Below, in pieces: positions 41,920-49,813 of a stretch of DNA of 64,000 nt; position 1 is the first letter of the stretch; each line of letters starts with the position of its first letter. The position numbers and the translations under genes are program-made. The notes under the pieces were generated by a model, which was not told the origin of the DNA, searched no databases, and saw only the letters and a program-made list of their open reading frames with translations. The stretch is from assembly GCA_035457345.1 (NCBI GenBank), contig DATIBT010000033.1:1-64000 (forward strand), given 5' to 3'. Origin of the DNA: DASTDY01 sp035457345. GTDB lineage: Bacteria > Patescibacteriota > Saccharimonadia > Saccharimonadales > EFPC-124.

Positions 41920-44391
41920 ATGTATAAGCAGCGCGGACAAACAATCATTGAGCTTCTGGTGGCGATAGGCATTTCAGCCATTATGTTGCCTGCGCTCGCT
42001 ACTGCAGTGTTTGCGTCACGCGAGGGGCGGGCGCAAGATGCTGAACGCCTTCAGGCGGCAGCGTTATTGCGAGAGACTGATGAAGCGGTTCGTTCTGTGC
42101 GCGAAAAGGGGTGGGCCGCCTTCGCCGTTAACGGTACATACCATCCAGCCATAAATATAGCGGCATGGAACTTAGTCGCAGGGTCGGAGGTGGTGGGTAA
42201 CTTTACACGCCAGGTGGTGATATCAGACGTGCAGCGTAATGCGGCTGGAGCCATTGTACCGAGTGGGGGTACGATTGACCAATCGACTAAAAAAGTAACG
42301 ACAACGGTGTCATGGTCACAGCCAATGAACGGGTCGCTTAGCACTGAAACGTACTACCAACGCTATCTGGGTAATGCTGCCTGGGCACAGACAACTCAGG
42401 CTGAATTTAACGCGGGAACCAAAACTAATACAACCGCAACCTCTACCGGGGACGGCCAAGTTGAATTGGCCGGTGGCGGAGGCGGAAGCCACGTGCAGAC
42501 AGCCGGCTCTAATAATGATGCTAGCGCCACGACTATCGCACAAGCCCTTCCGGCAAATGTGAACGGCGAGAGCTTAATTGTCGCAAGCATATCTTGGGAT
42601 ACCACTTCTTCTACTACAGTTACCTGTTCTGATAATCAGAATAATACCTATACTACCGTCGTTAATATTAACGACACGACTAATACCCAGGCGCTGGCAA
42701 TTTGTTACGCATCGAATGTCCCAGCTGCGGCTACTACTGTTACTGCTACGTTTGGCGCCGCATCTACACTACGTCGAATCACGGTAAGCGAGTACAGTGG
42801 CGTGGCGGCCGTGGTGCCGGTGGATGTGAGCAAAACAAACATTGCCAACGGTACAACGGCCACAGATAACATTACTAGTACTGCCGCCACAACTACGGCT
42901 GCAAACGACCTTATTTACGGTGCAGTGGTCGAAACATCGGCAGGGACGGCGACGATCACGGGCGGCACCGGCTTTACGCAACGCAATACAAATGCTACCG
43001 ATACGACGCTTGCGGTGCAGGATCGTATTTTAGGGACTGCTGGCTCTACCTCCTCGACACACACCTTCAGTGCTGCTCTCAGATATGCCGCAGGGATGGT
43101 GGCATTCAAGACGAAGTCGTCAACGGCCAATTGGGCTTCTCCTTCTGTTGGCGGCACGTATGATGCGAGCGGTACTCAGGATGCGCTCGACGTATTTACT
43201 GCAGGTAACTACGCCTATTTATGTAACGGTTCGGTACTGACGATTTTGAATATCTCAAACCCGACCTCGCCAACGTTGGTCGGTACCTACACGGCGTCAT
43301 CAACGGTGCGGCATGTGTACGTTGATGGTAATTACGCTTATTTATCAACGGCAAGTGATACTGCCGAGCTCACTATTGTAAACATAACAAATCCCGCAAG
43401 CCCGACCCTTGCTTCGTCGGTCAACCTAACCGATACCAACGACGGCTTCGCAACATTTGTAACCGGTGGATACGCCTATGTTGGCCGCGCTCTCGACACA
43501 ACCACAGGAACGAATGAATTCTACATTTTAAATGTTACCAATCCTGCCAGTCCTTCCGTATTGGGCAGCGTCAACTTAACCGGCGCAGTAAACAACATAA
43601 AAGTAAGTGGCAACTTCGCTTTTTTGGCAACTACTATTGATACGCAAGAGATGGTGGTCATTAATGTTACCAACAAAAGTTCGCCCACATTGTCGACGAG
43701 TTACAACGCCGCAGGCACGTCAGATGCTAACGATCTTGGTATCCTGGGGACCGTCTTATACGTGGCAACAGTAGCCAATGCCTCTGGCGCCGAGGTGTTC
43801 GCACTTAATATAACTACGCCAACCTCACCGGCACTTTTAGGCACATACGAAACGGGGGCAAACGTAACCGGTGTTTCGGCAGTTCCTAATAATTTGTTTT
43901 TATCGGTAGCGAATCAGCTGACGGTGTTGAATAATTCCAATCCGAGTAGTTTGCAGCTAAGGTCAACATTGGGCTTTGGGTCCCCGGCTAACGACGTTAA
44001 AGCCTGGGGCGATTATGTGTACGTCGCTACTGCCAGTAATACGCAGGAGATGGTGATTGTGGCGCCAACATTTGCGTCGAGCGGGTATGCGACGTCGGGT
44101 AGTTTTGATTCATCTACATTCGATGCCGGTGCTAGCGCGGCGTTTAACTATCTTACCTTTACGATCACAGAGCCGGCGAGTACCAACATCAGCTTCCAGC
44201 TTGCCACTAACAACGATAACGCAACGTGGAACTATGTAGGCCCAGACGGTACGGCCTCTACCTTCTATACCTCGGCTCAGACCATACGCCTGAATACCGT
44301 TGGCCGTTATTTACGGTACAGAGCCGCCTTTACGGGACCGGGCACGTCGACCCCGGTGTTAAGTGACATATCGATAAACTATTCGCCATGA
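41920..44391 (+). CDS. Giant prepilin carrying LVIVD-type beta-propeller repeats
   Basis: 823 residues. The N-terminus KQRGQTIIELLVAIGISAIM is a prepilin signal and helix, with cleavage after Gly and Gln at +1. After a pilin-type head (to about 165) and a Gly-rich linker comes a beta domain (about 190-405). Then about seven LVIVD-like repeats follow (about 410-715), each with the pattern AYLCNGSVLTILNISNPTSP then a change of topic Val-Gly-x-Tyr. A C-terminal beta domain completes it. LVIVD repeats fold as propellers in surface proteins. Placed at a pilus tip it would be an adhesin; that role is inferred. Confidence 0.8.
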   Translation: MYKQRGQTIIELLVAIGISAIMLPALATAVFASREGRAQDAERLQAAALLRETDEAVRSVREKGWAAFAVNGTYHPAINIAAWNLVAGSEVVGNFTRQVVISDVQRNAAGAIVPSGGTIDQSTKKVTTTVSWSQPMNGSLSTETYYQRYLGNAAWAQTTQAEFNAGTKTNTTATSTGDGQVELAGGGGGSHVQTAGSNNDASATTIAQALPANVNGESLIVASISWDTTSSTTVTCSDNQNNTYTTVVNINDTTNTQALAICYASNVPAAATTVTATFGAASTLRRITVSEYSGVAAVVPVDVSKTNIANGTTATDNITSTAATTTAANDLIYGAVVETSAGTATITGGTGFTQRNTNATDTTLAVQDRILGTAGSTSSTHTFSAALRYAAGMVAFKTKSSTANWASPSVGGTYDASGTQDALDVFTAGNYAYLCNGSVLTILNISNPTSPTLVGTYTASSTVRHVYVDGNYAYLSTASDTAELTIVNITNPASPTLASSVNLTDTNDGFATFVTGGYAYVGRALDTTTGTNEFYILNVTNPASPSVLGSVNLTGAVNNIKVSGNFAFLATTIDTQEMVVINVTNKSSPTLSTSYNAAGTSDANDLGILGTVLYVATVANASGAEVFALNITTPTSPALLGTYETGANVTGVSAVPNNLFLSVANQLTVLNNSNPSSLQLRSTLGFGSPANDVKAWGDYVYVATASNTQEMVIVAPTFASSGYATSGSFDSSTFDAGASAAFNYLTFTITEPASTNISFQLATNNDNATWNYVGPDGTASTFYTSAQTIRLNTVGRYLRYRAAFTGPGTSTPVLSDISINYSP

Positions 44392-44885
44392 TACAACATG
44401 CTAACCAAAAAGGCTTTACTCTTGCCGAACTCCTCATTGTCATGGGGCTTATGTCGATGTTCATGTTGGTGCTGACCGATGTGTTTACGGCGGCAGTGAC
44501 AGTACGGAGTGAGTCAGAGGCAACGTCTGCCGTGGCGAATGACGGACGGTTTTTATTATCTCGTCTCAGCTACGATATTGAATGTGCCAGCTCGATTACC
44601 ACCCCTGCCAGTTTAGGGGCGAGCGGCGCCAGTCTTGCAATGGTCATAGACGGCGTGACGCATACCTACGCACTTTCGGGCGGAAACTTACAGCTCACCA
44701 ATAACCTCGGCACGAATAATCTTAACGGCAGTGAAACCACCATATCCGGTCTTACTTTTCAACGACTCGGCAACGCCGGTGGCAAAGATACGATACGGCT
44801 AAGTCTGACTGTTACGAGCGACGCCATCCGCGAAGGCGGATCGCCAGAAGCCGAAACATTCACCACTACTGTGGGGAGGCGGTGA
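44388..44885 (+). CDS. Minor prepilin (PilW-like)
   Basis: 165 residues with prepilin signal HANQKG, FTLAELLIVMGLM, Glu at +5, and a small beta-rich domain. Overlaps both neighbours by 4 nt. Confidence 0.83.
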   Translation: MIQHANQKGFTLAELLIVMGLMSMFMLVLTDVFTAAVTVRSESEATSAVANDGRFLLSRLSYDIECASSITTPASLGASGASLAMVIDGVTHTYALSGGNLQLTNNLGTNNLNGSETTISGLTFQRLGNAGGKDTIRLSLTVTSDAIREGGSPEAETFTTTVGRR

Positions 44886-45274
44886 TGAAAAGGAGTACTA
44901 CGCATGCGCAGTCTGGTCAGGCGCTCGTGGCGCTGCTCTGCTTTATGGCTATGGCCATTACCATCACGACCGCTGCGGTTATCGTGACGCTGGTCAATGC
45001 CCAAACAACCTCCAAATATACATTAGGCCAAGAGACGCTTAGTATTGCTGAGTCAGGCATCGATAATGCTATGCTCCGGCTGGCTCGCGACCCTGCATAT
45101 ACCGGGGAGACGCTGACGGTCGGGAACGGAACTGTTACAATAACCGTAAGCGGTTCACCCACTATAACCATTACTTCGGTTGGTACTATGGGCAATTTCC
45201 GCAGGACGATAGAGGCTACTGCCTCTAGGACCAATAACACGCTCGTAATCTCGAGCTGGAAAGAAACGCCATAG
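44882..45274 (+). CDS. PilX-like minor pilus protein
   Basis: 130 residues. The N-terminal helix SGQALVALLCFMAMAITI lacks the Glu at +5, and the following QETLSIAESGIDNAMLRLA is the PilX signature, comparable to the 14169 protein but much shorter. Beta strands fill the rest. Confidence 0.75.
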   Translation: MMKRSTTHAQSGQALVALLCFMAMAITITTAAVIVTLVNAQTTSKYTLGQETLSIAESGIDNAMLRLARDPAYTGETLTVGNGTVTITVSGSPTITITSVGTMGNFRRTIEATASRTNNTLVISSWKETP

Positions 45275-45275
45275 C

Positions 45276-45833
45276 ATGATTTTCCAGAATAACCCTACTG
45301 TTGCTTTGCATGTCACCCGCGAGGGGCTGACCGGCTATACTAAATCTGGTAAAAATGGCCATAGCCAAAAGTTGTCGTTTCCGCCAGAAGTAGTGCGCAA
45401 CCTAGAAGTAGTAGACCAGCCGCAGCTCGCCAAGCTCGTTGCAACATTTGCAGCCGAAAATAAACTGCACGGCCAGCGGGTGGTCATTTTATTGGACGAT
45501 TCCGTTATTTTCCAAAAGATCGTGCCGGCGGCGGAGGAAATAAAACAGCCGGGGGTAGTGGCAGATTTCGAGCATAAAGTGCCATTCGATCCCGAAAAGC
45601 GGCGAGTGATCACCCTGCACCCTAAAGACCAGCTCGTCATTCTTGGCACGAATAGAGTGTTGTACGAGACGATTGCTACCGCCCTCCAGACCGTCGGTGC
45701 AAAAGTGTTGGCTGCTGCTCCTATGGCAATTTATGGGAAGGGCAAAGGGGGGCAATTAAATCGTGAAACCCTCGCACCGGTGTTAAACGACACTCGCAGG
45801 GCAGAGGCTGCAAATTTCTTGCACGTCAATTAA
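45276..45833 (+). CDS. Short PilM-like protein
   Basis: 185 residues that resemble only the first half of an actin-like PilM: VALHVTREGLTGYTKSG, then VVILLDDSVIFQKIVP and LGTNRVLYETIATALQTVGAKVLAAAP. The second ATP-binding subdomain is missing. It starts 1 nt after the PilX-like gene. Since cluster 2 has no recognisable pilN or pilO, it might dock on the PilN/PilO of cluster 1; this is inference. Confidence 0.55.
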   Translation: MIFQNNPTVALHVTREGLTGYTKSGKNGHSQKLSFPPEVVRNLEVVDQPQLAKLVATFAAENKLHGQRVVILLDDSVIFQKIVPAAEEIKQPGVVADFEHKVPFDPEKRRVITLHPKDQLVILGTNRVLYETIATALQTVGAKVLAAAPMAIYGKGKGGQLNRETLAPVLNDTRRAEAANFLHVN

Positions 45834-45890
45834 TTGACTTAACGACCGAGTCAGGTAATATTAAGAGTAGAGTAAAAAGGGTATGCTTTT

Positions 45891-46364
45891 ATGCAAATTG
45901 CGAACAGGCAAAAGGGCTTTACATTAATTGAAGTGCTTGTGGTGATCGGTATCCTCGCGGTACTGCTCGCATTAGTGTTAATTGCGGTGAATCCGCGGCA
46001 ACACTTTATACAGGCCAATAACACACAGCGGCGTTCAGATGCTAACGCAATCCTGAATGCTATTGGGTCGTACATGTCCCAAAACAAGGGCCAATTGCCA
46101 GCTGGTATCGATGGGACGGTCAGGACAATTACATCGACCGCTGGAGCTAGCAACATTAACTTGTGTACTGCTTTGGTGCCCACCTATATTGCTGACATTC
46201 CGTTAGACCCAGTCACCGGCACCGAGACTCCCGCCGGTTCACAGTGTACAACGGGTGGTGCTACCTATAGTAGTGGCTACACGGTAACAACGACCGGTGG
46301 TAACCGAGTCACCGTAGCTGCGCCAGCTGCCGAGAACGGCGAAACAATTAGCGTTACCCGCTAA
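45891..46364 (+). CDS. Type IV pilin (cluster 2 end)
   Basis: 157 residues: leader MQIANRQKG, FTLIEVLVVIGIL with Glu at +5, long pilin helix, and a C-terminal domain with one Cys pair and YSSGYTV. Shine-Dalgarno AAAAAGGG precedes the ATG. TAATAT (45856-45861) may be its -10, so it can be expressed apart from the upstream minor pilins. A strong terminator follows. Paralogue of the orphan pilin at 28736. Confidence 0.87.
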   Translation: MQIANRQKGFTLIEVLVVIGILAVLLALVLIAVNPRQHFIQANNTQRRSDANAILNAIGSYMSQNKGQLPAGIDGTVRTITSTAGASNINLCTALVPTYIADIPLDPVTGTETPAGSQCTTGGATYSSGYTVTTTGGNRVTVAAPAAENGETISVTR

Positions 46365-46378
46365 CAAGACGCACAACT

Positions 46379-46417
46379 AAATGACCCCGAGCACTTGCCG
46401 CCCGGGTCATTTTTTAT
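46379..46417 (+). terminator. Intrinsic terminator of T4P cluster 2
   Basis: AATGACCC and GGGTCATT arms around a GC-rich loop are followed directly by TTTTTATT. The best conventional intrinsic terminator in the window. Confidence 0.8.
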
Positions 46418-46452
46418 TCCGGCGATACCTGGCTGAACTACTGAAAATGCGC

Positions 46453-46458
46453 TACACT
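46453..46458 (+). promoter_or_regulatory. -10 box (TACACT) of the asnB fusion gene, leaderless spacing
   Basis: TACACT ends 7 nt before the ATG at 46466, the leaderless arrangement seen elsewhere. No ribosome binding site. Confidence 0.45.
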
Positions 46459-46465
46459 AACTGAT

Positions 46466-49093
46466 ATGTGCGGTATCGCTGGTTATTTCGGGTACTCCGA
46501 TGACAAACAACTCCTAAAAACAATGAACGCTGCCCAGGCGCACCGTGGGCCCGACGGCCCCGGCTACTTTACCGACGGTCCGGTTGGTTTTGCGCATCTG
46601 CGTTTGGCCATTATTGACCGCGCGCATGGCATGCAGCCAATCACCGATGCCAGTGGCAATTACACGGTCATCTACAACGGCGAAATTTATAACTACCTCT
46701 CACTCAAAAAAGAGCTAGAAGACGCGGGCCGTACATTTAAGACCGAATCCGATACAGAAGTTATCGTGGAGGGCTTTGCGGCGTGGGGCGCCGATATATT
46801 CGACAAGCTCAACGGTATGTTCGCCGTTGCTATCTGGGACAAGAGCAAAAGCCAGCTTATCTTGGCGCGCGATCACTTTGGCATAAAGCCGCTTTATATA
46901 GCCCGCGATGGCAAGAACCTGTTGTTTGCCTCAGAAATTAAAGCGTTGCTGGCAACTAAAAAGATTGAAACGTCACCCAATGACCGTCTTATTTACCGCT
47001 ATTTGCGGTTCCGCATTCATGAAGATTCGGCCGAAACATTCTTTACCGGTATAGAAAAACTCATGCCAGGCGAAATGATGGTGGTTGATAAAAATGGTGC
47101 GACACGTTCGCAATTTACCACGTTTGTCGATGATCTTGCCAAACAAGGCAATAAAACACAGCCCTACACGCAATCTATCACCGACGAATACGCCAAACGG
47201 TTGACCGAATCTGTCCGCATGCGCCTCATGAGTGAAGTGCCAGTTGGCACCTGCCTATCCGGCGGCTTAGACTCGTCGGCTATCATGCTGACCATCAACA
47301 AATTATTGAACGAGAAAGATGCTGCCACTCAATCTGTCGGCGCGCTACAAAACACCTTTAGCGCCGTTTTCCCTGGTTCAATTAATGACGAAGAAAAATA
47401 CATAGACGCCGTGCTCGCACAAGCCAAAGGCAAGGTAGCGGAGCACAAGATTTACCCCACGGCGGACACTTTTGCCACTGACCTAGAAGATTTTATCCGC
47501 ACCCAAGAAGAGCCGACTATTAGCACCGGCCCCTACGCCCAGTATAAAGTTATGGAAGAGGCCGCCAAGCACGTCACGGTGCTGCTCGACGGCCAAGGGG
47601 CAGACGAAATGCTCGCCGGTTACTACCCCTACTATTTCGTATATTTGCGTCAGCTGAAGCGCCAAGGCCGCTACCTTAAAATGATGGGTGAAATGCTGCG
47701 TTCTACCGATGTCCTTTTCCGTTTCCTGCGGTTCCGCCTGTACGACAAGCTGAACTTCCGCAAAAGAGTCGGCATAAGTGAATTGCTCAACAGCACATTC
47801 AAGCAAACTCACTCCGCTGAGACGTTTGCGCCCGTGCCCGACGACCTAAAGAAACGTTTTATAGAAGACTTGTTTCATAATAGCCTGCCGGCGCTCCTTA
47901 GGTACGAAGACAAAAATACCATGCGCTTTAGCTTGGAGGGCCGCGTCCCATTCCTCGACAAAGAAACGGTGACATTTTTGTTTGGCCTGAGCGACGAAGC
48001 TATTATTCGTGGTAGTTGGAACAAGCGTATTTTGCGTGACGCCACAAAGGGGTTGCTGCCGGAAGCGGTACGCGCACGCCGCAATAAAATCGGCTTTACA
48101 ACTCCTGAAGTTGAATGGTTCAAGCGCCTTAAGACCCGTTTTTACGGTATCTTCCTGAGTGAGAGTTTTGCTAACCGCCCTTACTTCAACCAGCAAGCGG
48201 TACTAAGCGCGTTTGAAGGTCATATTAAGGGCCGTAACACCACTGATACTATGATTTTTTGGCGTATGCTCAATGTTGAGCTGTGGCTGCGTGAATTCTT
48301 CGACGAAAAAGCACCGGAGCAACCGGTACACGAAAAAACCGACCTCGAACCTAACAAAGAAAAGCAGCTCGATCTTGTGGCAAACGGCAAAACCTACCGC
48401 CGCTATCCTCTGCGCACCAAAATGGTTGCCGCTACAGACGAGCTGGCTCCATTTGTCGCGGACCGCCTGAAGGATTTCTTCCAGACATTACAGGCTTCTG
48501 ACCACAAAGCCTACATGCAAAAGGACTGGCGTTTGTTTATTAGCGAAAAAGTAGTCGCGATTACCCAGGGCCGTTCCTACTTTATCTGGGATATTAAGCC
48601 TGGCTTTTGGGCGCGTACCCTCAGTAAATTTGTGGTTAAAACGCCATATGGGATTGGCCTGGGCAGCCCATGGACCATGCAGCTTGCCATAGAAGAAGCC
48701 GGCTTGACGCGCATTTTATTTGCCTCCGTGGGGGGTGCGGTAGGCAAGGTGCTCGGCAAGAAAGGGGTGTTTTATGAGCTTGCCGGCGCGAATGTCCGCG
48801 CCATTGACGGCCCGACCGAATACTCGGTGTACCCCAGCAATGTTTCGGCTAAATTGCCACCGAAAGACCCAACCAAAGTGGCCGCTCAGCTCGATGCTGC
48901 TATTCGCGACGTCCTCCCTGCTGAAGCTGTCGAGCACTTCAAGGGCGTTGTAGTAATTGACGCTAATGACCTGGGCCGTAATGTTCTTGGCCATAATACC
49001 GACCACCATCCAGCGGACCTAGAGGCTGTGTTTGCCGATAACCCCCTTGGGCAGGGGAGCGAACAAACGCCGTTATGCGTGGTGTTCGAGTAA
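46466..49093 (+). CDS. asnB: Asparagine synthetase B fused to a CofE-like ligase domain
   Basis: 875 residues. Residues 1 to about 615 are glutamine-hydrolysing asparagine synthetase: N-terminal nucleophile Cys2 (MCGIAGYFG), the GATase domain and the synthetase P-loop PVGTCLSGGLDSSAIM. After a Glu/Lys-rich linker, residues about 635-875 resemble F420-0:gamma-glutamyl ligase (CofE): ISEKVVAITQGR, GIGLGSPWTMQLA and VVVIDANDLGRNVLGH. AsnB is normally 550-650 residues, so this is a fusion of two amide-forming enzymes. It may modify a peptide or the cell wall rather than make free asparagine; that is inference. Confidence 0.82.
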   Translation: MCGIAGYFGYSDDKQLLKTMNAAQAHRGPDGPGYFTDGPVGFAHLRLAIIDRAHGMQPITDASGNYTVIYNGEIYNYLSLKKELEDAGRTFKTESDTEVIVEGFAAWGADIFDKLNGMFAVAIWDKSKSQLILARDHFGIKPLYIARDGKNLLFASEIKALLATKKIETSPNDRLIYRYLRFRIHEDSAETFFTGIEKLMPGEMMVVDKNGATRSQFTTFVDDLAKQGNKTQPYTQSITDEYAKRLTESVRMRLMSEVPVGTCLSGGLDSSAIMLTINKLLNEKDAATQSVGALQNTFSAVFPGSINDEEKYIDAVLAQAKGKVAEHKIYPTADTFATDLEDFIRTQEEPTISTGPYAQYKVMEEAAKHVTVLLDGQGADEMLAGYYPYYFVYLRQLKRQGRYLKMMGEMLRSTDVLFRFLRFRLYDKLNFRKRVGISELLNSTFKQTHSAETFAPVPDDLKKRFIEDLFHNSLPALLRYEDKNTMRFSLEGRVPFLDKETVTFLFGLSDEAIIRGSWNKRILRDATKGLLPEAVRARRNKIGFTTPEVEWFKRLKTRFYGIFLSESFANRPYFNQQAVLSAFEGHIKGRNTTDTMIFWRMLNVELWLREFFDEKAPEQPVHEKTDLEPNKEKQLDLVANGKTYRRYPLRTKMVAATDELAPFVADRLKDFFQTLQASDHKAYMQKDWRLFISEKVVAITQGRSYFIWDIKPGFWARTLSKFVVKTPYGIGLGSPWTMQLAIEEAGLTRILFASVGGAVGKVLGKKGVFYELAGANVRAIDGPTEYSVYPSNVSAKLPPKDPTKVAAQLDAAIRDVLPAEAVEHFKGVVVIDANDLGRNVLGHNTDHHPADLEAVFADNPLGQGSEQTPLCVVFE

Positions 49094-49404
49094 CGCCAAA
49101 ACAGGCAGCTTACACTATTGCGGGACTGCTCGCCCTGTTGCTCGTGAGTGGCTATGCGGCTGCCATTTGGTTGGAGCGAACTGCGCCAGTGCATCCGGTG
49201 ACCGGATTCCATACTTCGTTGGCTGGATCGCTTCTGTTCTTTGCGTATCCTGTGCTAGTAGTGCTGCAGTCGGTGCTGCTGCTCGCGGGCATAATTATGG
49301 CGGTTTGGGGCGCTATGGGCGCCAAGAAATACCTCGCGCCCGGTTTGCTTTTGTTGGCGATCGGGGCTGCATTCGCCCTTCTTAATTACATTGTTGGGGA
49401 GTAA
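49075..49404 (+). CDS. Small three-helix membrane protein
   Basis: 109 residues, overlapping the end of the asnB fusion by 19 nt. Three membrane helices (about 10-30, 45-72 and 82-103). Function unknown; translational coupling suggests it serves the same unit as asnB or the downstream ClpC-like protein. Confidence 0.65.
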   Translation: MRGVRVTPKQAAYTIAGLLALLLVSGYAAAIWLERTAPVHPVTGFHTSLAGSLLFFAYPVLVVLQSVLLLAGIIMAVWGAMGAKKYLAPGLLLLAIGAAFALLNYIVGE

Positions 49405-49435
49405 GATTTTGGCTGACGTGATAGGATAAAAGTAT

Positions 49436-49813
49436 ATGCTCATCGCCACATTTTTCGCATGGTGGTACGGCGTTGGCTGGATGACGTTAGTGCAAAAAGT
49501 AAGCGGCCGGGTGACTGGTGTGCTTAGTTTCTTTTCCGTTGGGCAGCTTTTGACGAGTTTGTTCGCTCCGTTTAGGCAAATATCTGCGGGTAGAGTGCAA
49601 GGCCCTTTGGGGGTCATTATGCGAGCATGGGTTGACCGCTTATTCTCGCGCGGTATTGGGGCGATTGTCCGCTCCCTGCTTATTCTTACGGGGCTTTGTT
49701 GCGCTGCCTTTTACGGTGTTCTTGGTGTTGTCATGATTGTGTTTTGGCCGGTCCTGCCAGTGTTGCCTTTGCTTGGGTTGGTCTTAATGATTTCAGGATA
49801 CAAAATTATATGA
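49436..49813 (+). CDS. Small membrane protein preceding the ClpC-like gene
   Basis: 125 residues with an N-terminal amphipathic/hydrophobic segment (1-40), a basic middle (FRQISAGRVQGPLG) and a C-terminal pair of helices (about 75-122). Its stop overlaps the ATG of the ClpC-like gene (ATGA). Probably a partner of that membrane-anchored unfoldase. Family not recognised. Confidence 0.65.
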   Translation: MLIATFFAWWYGVGWMTLVQKVSGRVTGVLSFFSVGQLLTSLFAPFRQISAGRVQGPLGVIMRAWVDRLFSRGIGAIVRSLLILTGLCCAAFYGVLGVVMIVFWPVLPVLPLLGLVLMISGYKII

